Part shown: piece by piece, positions 34,817 through 42,135 of the stretch
Numbering within the stretch: the first letter of the stretch is position 1
How the letters are laid out: each line of letters starts with the position of its first letter
From: Cloacibacterium normanense
Lineage (GTDB): Bacteria; Bacteroidota; Bacteroidia; Flavobacteriales; Weeksellaceae
Direction of reading: 5' to 3'
Length of the DNA: 64,000 bases
Assembly: GCF_003860565.1 (NCBI RefSeq)
Contig: NZ_CP034157.1
Span: 2,666,001-2,730,000 of the forward strand
Position numbers and translations under genes: made by a program
Notes under the pieces: generated by a model
What the model was told of the DNA's origin: nothing
The model's database searches: none
The model's input: only the letters and a program-made list of their open reading frames with translations

Positions 34817-35605
34817 TTAAACAATATTCTCAAAGGAAAGAGTTCGGTACTGTACCGGACTCTTTCCTTTGAGATTGAGTCTTATTCTATCATTGTTGTA
34901 ATAGTGAATGTACTTCACTATTTCGATCTTAAGTTCCTGAATGGAACCAAACTTTCTGGTATAAAACATTTCTGATTTTATCGTTCCAAAAAAGTTTTCT
35001 ATCACCGCATTGTCCAAACAGTTTCCTTTTCGGGACATACTTTGAATAATACCTTTTTCTTTTAACAAGTTTTGGTAATGTTTCATTTGATATTGCCAAC
35101 CTTGATCAGAATGTAGAATGATGTTCTGTGTAGATTTTACTTTTCTGAATGATTTCTTTAGCATTCTGATGATTTGGCTAAACACAGGTCTTTCAGATAA
35201 GTCAAAACTGACAATTTCACCATTAAATAAATCGATGATTGGAGATAGGTAAAGTTTATTACCCGATACATTAAACTCTGTAACATCGGTTGCCCATTTC
35301 TGATTAGGAGCGTCCGATTTGAAATTCCTCTGTAGAACATTGGGCGCAATTTTCCCTTGCTCTCCCTTGTAAGATTTATATTTCTTCACTCGGATAATAC
35401 TCTTTAAACCTAATATTTTCATAAGTCGTAAAACAGTTTTGTGATTAATCAAAATTCCTTTTTCTTTCAAAAGCAAAGTAATTCTTCTATAGCCCAACCT
35501 TCCTTTGTGACGATGATAAATCTGCTTAATCATTTCTTTTATTTCCGCATATTTATCTTTCATTTGAAAGCGTTTTTGATAGTAATAAAAACTGCTTCTT
35601 GCCAT
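34817..35605 (-). CDS. IS150-type transposase OrfB (DDE integrase domain)
   Basis: The catalytic part of the transposase. From the ATG at 35605 it has 262 residues with an HTH_21-like start (HKGRLGYRRITLLLKEKGI) and an rve integrase core. The catalytic acids are visible as D in WATDVTEF, D in ILHSDQGWQYQ and E in NAVIENFFGTIKSE, with the 35-residue spacing typical of DDE enzymes. The frame is open upstream to the frameshift site, with KAIEELRQDF and LAVLLHC before the ATG, so the working protein is probably an OrfAB fusion made by -1 frameshifting. The last 15 codons lie in a large palindrome (34829-34873). Confidence 0.93.
   Translation of the reverse strand: MARSSFYYYQKRFQMKDKYAEIKEMIKQIYHRHKGRLGYRRITLLLKEKGILINHKTVLRLMKILGLKSIIRVKKYKSYKGEQGKIAPNVLQRNFKSDAPNQKWATDVTEFNVSGNKLYLSPIIDLFNGEIVSFDLSERPVFSQIIRMLKKSFRKVKSTQNIILHSDQGWQYQMKHYQNLLKEKGIIQSMSRKGNCLDNAVIENFFGTIKSEMFYTRKFGSIQELKIEIVKYIHYYNNDRIRLNLKGKSPVQYRTLSFENIV
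34829..34873. repeat. 45-base near-perfect palindrome at the 3' end of the IS transposase gene
   Basis: The arms at 34829-34850 and 34852-34873 are complementary at 21 of 22 positions, beginning CTCAAAGG and ending CCTTTGAG, around a central T. The odd pair is U-G in plus-strand RNA (from pckA read-through) and A-C in the transposase mRNA. It encodes the last residues of OrfB (KSPVQYRTLSFEN). No T run follows on either strand, so it is not a normal terminator. Confidence 0.8.
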
Positions 35606-35646
35606 CGATGTACAATGCAGTAGTACTGCTAAATCAAAGTCCTGCC

Positions 35647-36171
35647 TTAACTCTTCGATGGCTTTGGATTTTTCCTTTCCTGAATTAAGGCGTCTAACTT
35701 TTTTAAAATGGCGTTCTGGGCTTCTAAATAATAAATCCTCTCCAACAGTTCTTCCTCCCTTGTTAAGGGCTTGCCTGTTTTCTTTTTTTTTCGCTTGTAA
35801 TTACTCATGGTTTTAGGTCTTCCTTTGGGTCTGTTTTCTAAACCTAAAATACCATTTTTTTTGTAATTACGCTGCCAACTAAGAATACTGGACTCCGCAG
35901 GAATATTAAACCTTCTCGACGCTTCTTTTAAACTTAAATTCTCTTTCTCAATTACTGATAAAATCTTTAATTTAAAATCTTTTGTGTAATGCGTATTGGA
36001 AAGCCGAACAAGTCCTGAAACTCCATAAAGTTCATAAAATTTTATCCATTTACGAACCAATGAACCACAAACTCCAATGCGTTTTCCTAAATCGTCTGTT
36101 CCAATATCCCCTTTGTGATATCTCTTTATAGCTTTTAATTTAAAGTCTAATGAATATTTACTTTTTCCCAT
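35647..36171 (-). CDS. IS150-type transposase OrfA (helix-turn-helix protein)
   Basis: A 174-residue DNA-binding protein for end recognition. I start it at the ATG at 36171 (MGKSKYSLDFKLKAIKRYHK); the ORF could be opened at 36216, but that ATG straddles the element's end and uses a base outside it. Two HTH domains are visible, GTDDLGKRIGVCGSLVRKWI and LSLKEASRRFNIPAESSILS, then a basic stretch (NYKRKKKKTGK) and a leucine zipper-like region (LLERIYYLEAQNAILKKL). The frame ends 45 bases past the frameshift site. Confidence 0.93.
   Translation of the reverse strand: MGKSKYSLDFKLKAIKRYHKGDIGTDDLGKRIGVCGSLVRKWIKFYELYGVSGLVRLSNTHYTKDFKLKILSVIEKENLSLKEASRRFNIPAESSILSWQRNYKKNGILGLENRPKGRPKTMSNYKRKKKKTGKPLTREEELLERIYYLEAQNAILKKLDALIQERKNPKPSKS
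35698..35704 (-). promoter_or_regulatory. Programmed -1 frameshift site A AAA AAG in the IS
   Basis: On the minus strand AAAAAAG lies in the orfA frame as TTA AAA AAG, the classical slippery heptamer of IS3/IS150 elements. Slipping back one base continues through an open frame into OrfB with no stop codon. This predicts an OrfAB fusion as the active transposase. Confidence 0.8.
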
Positions 36172-36221
36172 AAAAAATACCCCTAAAAAGTGTCTAACTT
36201 TTTGGGGGCAGTCCATTTACG

Positions 36222-36235
36222 CTGAGGATTTTTTT
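36222..36235. terminator. Right half of the split pckA/aroQ terminator
   Basis: CTGAGGATTTT plus the following T run is the right arm and tail of the hairpin whose left arm is at 34775-34785. It abuts the aroQ stop codon at 36234-36236. Confidence 0.75.
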
Positions 36236-36653
36236 ATTTTACTATAGAAATTAAATGAATAATCGCTAATCTGTAGCCTTCTGTACCAAAACCGGAAAGA
36301 ACAGCATCGGTATAAGCTGCGGTAACTGATTTCTGCCTGAATTCTTCCCGTTGATAAATATTGCTAATGTGAACTTCAATTTTGGGTTTTCTGAGGTTTT
36401 TAAGCGCATCTGCGATGGCGTAAGAATAATGGGTAAAAGCACCCGGATTAATGACAAGAGCATCAAATTCATTTTCTTGAATTTTTCCGATGATTTCCCC
36501 TTCAAAATTTGACTGGAAATATTCAATAGCGTGTTGAGAATACTCAGATTTTAAATGTGTTAAAACATCATCCATTGAAGTACTTCCGTAGATGTCTGGC
36601 TCACGAGTTCCTAGAAGATTGAGATTGGCTCCGTTTAATATTAGAATTTTCAT
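36234..36653 (-). CDS. aroQ: 3-dehydroquinate dehydratase, type II
   Basis: Third step of the shikimate pathway, removing water from 3-dehydroquinate in the cytoplasm. The 139 residues fit the dodecameric type II enzyme. ILILNGANLNLLGTREPDIYG carries the conserved N-terminus and the catalytic Tyr; INPGAFTHYSYAIADAL and EVHISNIYQREEFRQKS hold the substrate-binding Asn and the catalytic His and Arg. It stands alone after a tRNA-Glu and its terminator. Its own shared terminator with pckA is interrupted by the IS. Confidence 0.95.
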   Translation of the reverse strand: MKILILNGANLNLLGTREPDIYGSTSMDDVLTHLKSEYSQHAIEYFQSNFEGEIIGKIQENEFDALVINPGAFTHYSYAIADALKNLRKPKIEVHISNIYQREEFRQKSVTAAYTDAVLSGFGTEGYRLAIIHLISIVK

Positions 36654-36686
36654 ATTCTCAAAGGTATGAAATTTTTAAAACAAAAA

Positions 36687-36713
36687 AAATCCTCAGAAAT
36701 TTTCTGAGGATTT
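36687..36713 (-). terminator. Terminator of the rpsT-tRNA-Glu unit
   Basis: ATCCTCAGA and TCTGAGGAT form the stem with a 5-base loop, and an eight-base T run follows on the minus strand (A run at 36682-36689). It starts right after the tRNA CCA end. Its core CCTCAG/CTGAGG is the same as in the split pckA/aroQ terminator. Confidence 0.85.
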
Positions 36714-36788
36714 TGGTAGCCCGTAGGGGAATCGAACCCCTCTTGCAAGAATGAAAATCTTGAGTCCTAACCGATAGACGAACGGGCC
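36714..36788 (-). tRNA. tRNA-Glu (TTC), CCA encoded
   Basis: A full cloverleaf on the minus strand: acceptor GGCCCGT with ACGGGCT, anticodon stem CAAGA/TCTTG with loop TTTTCAT (anticodon TTC at 36753-36755), and T arm AGGGG-TTCGATT-CCCCT. The discriminator A is followed by an encoded CCA at 36714-36716. It lies 12 bases after rpsT. Confidence 0.95.
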
Positions 36789-36800
36789 AGAAATTTATTC

Positions 36801-37055
36801 TTAAGCTAACTTGTTAACGTGTTTAGTTAACTTGCTTTTTAAGTTAGCAGCTTTGTTTTTGTGAATAATATTCTTCTTTACTAGTTTGTCTAATAAAGAG
36901 ATTACTTTCGGCAATTGCTCTGAAGCAGCTGCTTTGTTTTCTTCATTTCTTAATACTTTCACAGCTGTTCTAGCAGTTTTGTGATAGTATCTGTTTCTCA
37001 ATCTTCTTTTCTCAGATTGTCTGATTCTCTTAAGTGCTGATTTATGATTTGCCAT
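36801..37055 (-). CDS. rpsT: 30S ribosomal protein S20
   Basis: Small-subunit protein that binds 16S rRNA. The 84-residue sequence is canonical: [20 protein letters not shown] at the start, a Lys/Arg-rich helical middle, and [20 protein letters not shown] at the end. It sits between two tRNA-Glu genes on the same strand and has its own promoter upstream, so it may be transcribed together with the downstream tRNA. Confidence 0.97.
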   Translation of the reverse strand: MANHKSALKRIRQSEKRRLRNRYYHKTARTAVKVLRNEENKAAASEQLPKVISLLDKLVKKNIIHKNKAANLKSKLTKHVNKLA

Positions 37056-37077
37056 AATTGTTTCTGAAATGTGGGTG

Positions 37078-37108
37078 CAAAGATAAAAACTATTTTTTAA
37101 TTTGCAAA
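37078..37108 (-). promoter_or_regulatory. Promoter of rpsT
   Basis: On the minus strand TTTG (37108-37105), a 19-base spacer and TATCTTTG (37085-37078) match the Bacteroidota consensus exactly. The leader to the ATG at 37055 would be about 17 bases. Confidence 0.85.
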
Positions 37109-37136
37109 TTATTTTTTAATTTTTTTTTAAAATTTG

Positions 37137-37208
37137 TAGCCTATAGGGGAATCGAACCCCTGTTGCAAGAATGAAAATCTTGAGTCCTAACCACTAGACG
37201 AATAGGCC
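37137..37208 (-). tRNA. tRNA-Glu (TTC), second copy, no encoded CCA
   Basis: Minus-strand cloverleaf with acceptor GGCCTAT and ATAGGCT, anticodon loop TTTTCAT (anticodon TTC at 37173-37175) and T arm identical to the other copy. The base after the discriminator A is CAA rather than CCA, so CCA must be added enzymatically. It differs from the first copy mainly at paired acceptor positions and in the D and variable loops. Confidence 0.93.
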
Positions 37209-37226
37209 ATTCTTTTTTTGTGCGTG

Positions 37227-37257
37227 CAAAAATAAGAACTTTTTTAGAACTCGCAAA
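37227..37257 (-). promoter_or_regulatory. Promoter of the upstream tRNA-Glu
   Basis: On the minus strand TTTG (37257-37254), a 19-base spacer, then TATTTTTG (37234-37227). It lies 19 bases from the tRNA 5' end and partly follows the amidase stop at 37268. Confidence 0.8.
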
Positions 37258-37267
37258 ATTTTCTTGA

Positions 37268-38539
37268 TTATTTATAAACTTTTTCTATTGTAGTATTGGT
37301 AATACCCTTTTCTTCAAGGTCTTTTTGAAGTTTAGTGGCCGCTTCTAGAGATTTTACATTGCCATAAGTGTAGTAAAATATGCCATTAGCTTTTACTCTT
37401 TCTACGTCTTTTAATAGTTTTAATATTGGGGAAGAGCTAGGTAATTTATCTTTTCCGGTGTAGACTTCTAATCTATAGTAGCCAGTGTTCATGTCTTGGT
37501 TAGGAATAAAACTTACAGCAGTGACATTTCTAAATCCAGCATCTTTAGCGGTTTTAAGGTTGTTCTCTTTAATAGAAGCAAAATTAGTTACGCTGTAGTA
37601 ATATTTGTACAAACCATTTTCTTTGATGGTTAAGATGTAATTAAGTCCTTTGAGAGCAGGATCTCCCACAGCATATTTGTTTGGAGTGCTCATCAAAAGA
37701 ATTCTGAAATCATTTTTTAGAGGAAGTTCTTTTGGTTCTTCTACTATTTTTTTCTGGTTTCTATCGATTCGTTTTTTGTAGCTGGTAATCGCGTCGTAAA
37801 TAGATTCTGCAATTTCATCTTGACCTTTGTCAGAAGCTAAATATGCCGCCTCTTCAGCATTACTGATGAATCCCGTTTCTATTAAAACAGATGGCATCGC
37901 ATTAAGACGTAGTACGTGAAGGTTTTTCTGCATCACTCCTCTGGAATATCTTTTGTCTTTTTTTACAAAATTTTCTTCTACATAACCGCCGAAAATCAAA
38001 CTGCTTTCTAGATATTTACTTTGCTGAATTCTTAATGCAATTAAAGATTCTGGAGAAGTTGGGTCGTAAGAAGCGAATCTTTCGCGGTCTTTATCATCTA
38101 AGAAAATTACGTCATTTTCTCTTTTGGCAACTTCTAAATTGGTTTTGTTCTGGTCTGGACCTTGTACATAAGTTTCTGTTCCGTAAGGTGTAGATTTGGT
38201 GCTTGCATTACAATGTACAGAGATAAATAAATCGGCATGACTTCTATTGGCAAGGTCTGTTCTATCTGCTAGAGAAGGATATTCGTCTATTTTTCTGGTG
38301 TAGATGATTTTATAATCTTTATTTTTTTCGAGCATTCTGCCAAGCTTCAATACGATGCCTAGTGTAACGTCTTTTTCTTGTACTAATCCTATATTTTCGT
38401 ATTTTCTAGTTGCTCCCACATCAGAACCGCCGTGACCGGCATCTAATACAATAACAAACTTCTTTTGAGCGCCTAATTGAGCAAATATTAAAAATAATAC
38501 TGTTAAAATTATATTAAATGCGTGTTTATGCGTATTCAT
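37268..38539 (-). CDS. N-acetylmuramoyl-L-alanine amidase (Amidase_3)
   Basis: A zinc hydrolase that cuts the amide between MurNAc and the stem peptide, probably in cell separation. The 423 residues start with a signal peptide (FNIILTVLFLIFAQLGAQ), then the catalytic domain at about 27-245: VIVLDAGHGGSDVGAT with the first zinc His, GLVQEKDVTLGIVLKLG with the Glu, DLFISVHCNAS with the second His, and PSVLIETGFISNAEEAAYL with the catalytic Glu. The C-terminal region, from about 260, ends in a SPOR-like fold (FYYTYGNVKSLEAATKLQKD). It is divergent from lptD with 44 bases between starts, leaving little room for separate promoters. Confidence 0.92.
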   Translation of the reverse strand: MNTHKHAFNIILTVLFLIFAQLGAQKKFVIVLDAGHGGSDVGATRKYENIGLVQEKDVTLGIVLKLGRMLEKNKDYKIIYTRKIDEYPSLADRTDLANRSHADLFISVHCNASTKSTPYGTETYVQGPDQNKTNLEVAKRENDVIFLDDKDRERFASYDPTSPESLIALRIQQSKYLESSLIFGGYVEENFVKKDKRYSRGVMQKNLHVLRLNAMPSVLIETGFISNAEEAAYLASDKGQDEIAESIYDAITSYKKRIDRNQKKIVEEPKELPLKNDFRILLMSTPNKYAVGDPALKGLNYILTIKENGLYKYYYSVTNFASIKENNLKTAKDAGFRNVTAVSFIPNQDMNTGYYRLEVYTGKDKLPSSSPILKLLKDVERVKANGIFYYTYGNVKSLEAATKLQKDLEEKGITNTTIEKVYK

Positions 38540-38553
38540 TTTTTAAAAATTAT

Positions 38554-38561
38554 TAATTTTG
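38554..38561 (+). promoter_or_regulatory. -7 element of lptD
   Basis: TAATTTTG in the 44-base gap between the divergent amidase and lptD genes. The transcription start would be near 38568, about 16 bases before the TTG start of lptD. Confidence 0.5.
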
Positions 38562-38583
38562 GAGCCTGAAATTATACACTCCA

Positions 38584-41175
38584 TTGATTAAAAACGGTCT
38601 CAAAAATACCTTACAAATTTTAATTATCCTAATTTTTAACAATTTTTTAGCACAAAATAAGCTAGAAAATGCGCCTAAAAATAGTGATAAGGTAACTGCT
38701 GTTTCCAAAACAGATACCGTAAAAATAGAAAAAGAGCAAATAGATGATATTGTACGTTCTAAAGCGGATAATATTAGAAACGAAGTTCCGAAAAAAATGT
38801 CTTATCTCAATAAAAATGCAGAAGTTTCATATCAAGATATGAAGATTAATGCAGATTATATCCAAATAGATTGGGACAAAGGACTGATTTTTGCAAGAGG
38901 AAAAGTAGATTCTATAGGAAAAATTACAGAACCTGCTGTAGCAACTCAAGGTGGTAAAAAATATGAATATTCCGAATTCAGCTACAATTATAAAACCAAA
39001 CAAGCCATTGCTTACAATGCTAGAACAGAAGAAAGTGAAGGTGTAATTGTAGCAGAAAAAACCAAAAAAGTAAATGACTCTGTTTTTTATCTTAAAAGAG
39101 GAAAATATACTACAGACGAATATTTCCTTAAGAAAAAAGATACCATAGCAGATTATTATTTGCTTGCGCCAGATATTAAATTGGTAAAGGGTAAAGAGAA
39201 TTCTAAATTAATTACGGGGCCTATACAGATGTATATAGAGCAAGTTCCTACACCACTTATTCTACCATTTGCAATTCTTCCGTTTTCTGAAAAAAGAATG
39301 GCGGGAATTCTTATTCCGAGTTTTGGGGAAAGACAAGATGTGGGATTTTTCTTGAATAGTTTGGGGTATTATTTGCCAATTGGGGAGCATTTTGATGTGA
39401 AAACCTACTTTGATTATTATACTAAGGGAAGTTGGAACTTCAGACCAGAAGTAACTTATCGAAAAAACTATAAGTACAATGGTTCTTTCCGAGGTGAAAT
39501 AGGAACTACCATTAGAGGAATTAAAGGTCTAGAAAATTATACCAAAAGCAGTGTTTATAATATTGCATGGACACATACTCAAGATTCTAAAGCCAATCCA
39601 TTTTTTAATTTTTCGGCATCTGTAAATATTACGAGTAACAAATTCTACAATAACACGGTTAATAACTCCCATATTTTTAACCAAAGTGCTCTAAATGCAC
39701 AACAAAACTCTACGGTGAGCTTTACCAAAAGATTTTTGAATTTGCCGATAACTATCACGGGAACAGGTAGTTATTCACAAAACTTTACTACGGGACTTAC
39801 CGATATTAGATTGCCGCAGTTGAATGTTTCTACCAATCAGTTTTATTTATTTAAACCAAAGACAGGAATTAGAACGGGGATGTTAGAAAACATTACCGTA
39901 AATACTGGATTGCAATTCAGTAATTATGTTTCTGGGGTGAAAAATGACGATTTATTCACCAAAACCATGTGGGATAATATGCAAACTGGTGCTAAAAATA
40001 ACATTGCGCTTGCTACAAACACGACTGTTGCTAAATTTTTCACATTTTCATTAGGCGCTAATATTGATAATGTAGCAACTACTAAAACGATTAGTAAAAA
40101 TTACAATCCAGTTACCAATACTTTAGAAAGGAATTTGAATAAAAATTTGACGGGTTATTCTACGTTTTCTACATCTGCAAGTTTGCAAACCGTTTTGTAT
40201 GGAATGTTGAAATTTGGTGAAAAATCTAAAATTCAAGCCATCAGACACATGGTAACTCCGAGTATTGGGTTCACGTATTCTCCAGATTTTGGAGATCCAA
40301 AGTTTGGATATTTCAAAAGTTATTATGACGAAAGAGGCGTTTTAACCACTTATTCTATATTTGAAGGAGGGATGTTTGGTTCACCTAATCAAGGTTTAAC
40401 ACAGTCTATTGGTTTCAATATCAATAACAACTTAGAGATGAAGGTGAGAAGTAAAACCGATTCTACAGGAACCAAAAAAGTTAAAATTTTTGAAAGTTTA
40501 AATATTTCTGGAGGTTATAATTTTGCTGCGGATAAATACAAATGGTCATTGATTTCGATTAGTACACAGACTTCTTTCTTTCAAAATAAATTAAGTGTAA
40601 ATTCTAATGTTTTGATAGACCCATATCAAATTGTATTTATTCCAGGTCAAGAAAACGGTATTAGAACTGAGAATTTTGGACATTTTAATATCCAGAGTTT
40701 CAGCATGAATTTTTCTTTCCCTCTGAACAATGAAACTTTTGGGAAAAAAGAAGATTTAGCGACTAAGTATAAAACCAAAGGAGAAATACGAAACGAAGTC
40801 TATTATTTTGACCAAGATAATTACTCCCGATTTAATCAACCTTGGACTTTGAATCTTAATGCCAATTATGGTTATTCTAAAACCAATACCAGATTTGGGA
40901 AAAGTGTAGCTTCACTAGGTTTAGATGGTAGCGTAAAACTTACACCTTATTGGAGTTTAAGCGGAAACACGCATTATGATTTTGTTTCAAAAAGTTTAGC
41001 GTATACCAGATTAGGATTTTCTAGAGACCAAAGAAGTTTCTCTTTTACCTTTAATTGGGTGCCTTTTGGTCAATATAAAGTATATGATTTCTTTATCAGC
41101 ATAAAAGCAAATATTTTAAAAGACGCTGTAAAATACAAGGAAAGAAGTTTCCAACAAAGTGGCAGTACTTTCTAA
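38584..41175 (+). CDS. lptD: LPS-assembly protein LptD (Bacteroidota type)
   Basis: Outer-membrane barrel that, with LptE, inserts lipopolysaccharide into the outer leaflet. The 863 residues start with TTG at 38584 and a signal peptide (LQILIILIFNNFLAQ). An OstA-like periplasmic domain lies at about 75-240, with MKINADYIQIDWDKGLIFA and EFSYNYKTKQAIAYNART. The conserved TPLILPFAILPFSEKRMAG and GILIPSFGERQDVGFFL mark the start of the barrel, which continues to the end. It is divergent from the amidase. Family call is sound; the original E. coli LptD is only distantly similar. Confidence 0.9.
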   Translation: MIKNGLKNTLQILIILIFNNFLAQNKLENAPKNSDKVTAVSKTDTVKIEKEQIDDIVRSKADNIRNEVPKKMSYLNKNAEVSYQDMKINADYIQIDWDKGLIFARGKVDSIGKITEPAVATQGGKKYEYSEFSYNYKTKQAIAYNARTEESEGVIVAEKTKKVNDSVFYLKRGKYTTDEYFLKKKDTIADYYLLAPDIKLVKGKENSKLITGPIQMYIEQVPTPLILPFAILPFSEKRMAGILIPSFGERQDVGFFLNSLGYYLPIGEHFDVKTYFDYYTKGSWNFRPEVTYRKNYKYNGSFRGEIGTTIRGIKGLENYTKSSVYNIAWTHTQDSKANPFFNFSASVNITSNKFYNNTVNNSHIFNQSALNAQQNSTVSFTKRFLNLPITITGTGSYSQNFTTGLTDIRLPQLNVSTNQFYLFKPKTGIRTGMLENITVNTGLQFSNYVSGVKNDDLFTKTMWDNMQTGAKNNIALATNTTVAKFFTFSLGANIDNVATTKTISKNYNPVTNTLERNLNKNLTGYSTFSTSASLQTVLYGMLKFGEKSKIQAIRHMVTPSIGFTYSPDFGDPKFGYFKSYYDERGVLTTYSIFEGGMFGSPNQGLTQSIGFNINNNLEMKVRSKTDSTGTKKVKIFESLNISGGYNFAADKYKWSLISISTQTSFFQNKLSVNSNVLIDPYQIVFIPGQENGIRTENFGHFNIQSFSMNFSFPLNNETFGKKEDLATKYKTKGEIRNEVYYFDQDNYSRFNQPWTLNLNANYGYSKTNTRFGKSVASLGLDGSVKLTPYWSLSGNTHYDFVSKSLAYTRLGFSRDQRSFSFTFNWVPFGQYKVYDFFISIKANILKDAVKYKERSFQQSGSTF

Positions 41176-41222
41176 AAAACGAAGGAATCTCTGAACACTA
41201 TTTTTTATTTGTTCAGAAATTT

Positions 41223-41230
41223 TATCTTTG
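41223..41230 (+). promoter_or_regulatory. -7 element of the ridA gene
   Basis: TATCTTTG at 41223-41230 matches the consensus; a TTTG 11 bases upstream is too close for a proper -33. The leader to the ATG at 41251 would be about 14 bases. Confidence 0.5.
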
Positions 41231-41250
41231 CATGATAATTTTACAAAAAT

Positions 41251-41631
41251 ATGAAGAAGATAGTTTCTACTAACAATGCACCCGCTGCAATTGGTCCGTA
41301 TTCACAAGCTAACCTTGTAAATGGCGTTCTCTATATTTCTGGTCAAATCCCTATTGATCCGTCTACTGGGAATTTATTGGATGGAATAGAAATAGAAACA
41401 CACCAAGTGATGAAAAATCTAAAAGCCATTTTAGAAGAAGCAGGAATGGGATTCGGAAATGTAGTAAAATCTACTATTTTCTTAAAAAGTATGGATGATT
41501 TCGCAGTGATGAACGAAATCTATGCATCTTATTTCGAAGGAGGGAATTATCCAGCAAGAGAAACAGTAGAGGTTTCTTGTTTGCCCAAAAATGTGAGTGT
41601 AGAAATTTCTATGATTGCACATCAGTTCTAA
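41251..41631 (+). CDS. ridA: RidA family enamine/imine deaminase
   Basis: Hydrolyses reactive enamines and imines, such as 2-aminoacrylate released by PLP enzymes, in the cytoplasm as a trimer. The 126 residues are canonical: NNAPAAIGPYSQANLVNGVL, YISGQIPIDPSTGNLL, and YPARETVEVSCLPKNVSVEI. The catalytic Arg in PARETVEV and the C-terminal Glu in VSVEI are present, so it should be active. It is followed 3 bases later by a small membrane protein gene, so the two are probably co-transcribed. Confidence 0.95.
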   Translation: MKKIVSTNNAPAAIGPYSQANLVNGVLYISGQIPIDPSTGNLLDGIEIETHQVMKNLKAILEEAGMGFGNVVKSTIFLKSMDDFAVMNEIYASYFEGGNYPARETVEVSCLPKNVSVEISMIAHQF

Positions 41632-41634
41632 GAC

Positions 41635-42078
41635 ATGAATTTTTTAAGAAATACATTAGGCGTTTTATGTGGCTTGGCGATGGCAGGAGTCGTTATTTCG
41701 CTGGGTGTAAAAATTAATTCATCATGGGTGAATTATGAAGGTTTTTTTCCGTTTGAACATTGGTGGGAATTGTTGAAAAGTGTAGAAAATAAGCCAGGTT
41801 TTTTCTGGACATTACTTCTTTCTTCAGGTTTTGGAGCAACAATTGGTGGTGTTACTACGGCGATTATTGTAAAGTATGCTAAAGTAGCTTATGCAATTCT
41901 TATTGGCTTCATTTTGCTGTTTATAGCCATGTTAGACATTATTGTTTTCCCTTATCATCCTACATTTTATAAAATTTTAATCTTCATTACTTATTTTCCT
42001 TTTGCATGGTTAGGAGGAAAAATAGTAGAAGTAATTTACGAACGAAATAAAAGGAAAGAATTTCCTAAGTCTAAATAA
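41635..42078 (+). CDS. Small integral membrane protein of unknown function
   Basis: A 147-residue protein I do not recognise. Four hydrophobic segments are visible at about residues 6-25, 57-80, 83-103 and 110-128, with a short positive C-terminal tail (ERNKRKEFPKSK) that should be cytoplasmic. A 30-residue loop between the first two segments is aromatic (FFPFEHWWELLKSVENK). It is linked to ridA by a 3-base gap, which implies a shared transcript. No catalytic motif can be seen. Confidence 0.8.
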   Translation: MNFLRNTLGVLCGLAMAGVVISLGVKINSSWVNYEGFFPFEHWWELLKSVENKPGFFWTLLLSSGFGATIGGVTTAIIVKYAKVAYAILIGFILLFIAMLDIIVFPYHPTFYKILIFITYFPFAWLGGKIVEVIYERNKRKEFPKSK

Positions 42079-42080
42079 AA

Positions 42081-42115
42081 AAAGCCTTTCAAAATTTTTT
42101 GAAAGGCTTTTTCTT
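42081..42115. terminator. Bidirectional terminator between the membrane protein and htrA genes
   Basis: AAAGCCTTTCAA (42081-42092) pairs with TTGAAAGGCTTT (42099-42110). It is preceded by an A run and followed by a T run, so it can end transcripts from both convergent genes. Confidence 0.9.
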
Positions 42116-42135
42116 TGGAATTTATAAAACTATGA

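Larger units (their letters stand above)
34789..36215 (-). mobile_element. Insertion sequence, IS3 family, IS150 group
   Basis: The element is 1427 bases with terminal inverted repeats at 34789-34813 and 36191-36215 that match at 21 of 25 positions. Each end carries GACTGC followed by CCCAAAA, close to the IS150 termini. TTT stands directly outside both ends (34786-34788 and 36216-36218), fitting the 3-base target duplication of this group. It contains orfA and orfB on the minus strand joined by a frameshift signal. Both genes look intact, so the element is probably active or recently so. It sits in the loop of a transcription terminator. Confidence 0.93.

Noticed and set aside
36172-36216. 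Earlier ATG for IS OrfA
   Set aside because: It uses a base outside the element and codons made from the terminal inverted repeat, so it is not a property of the IS.
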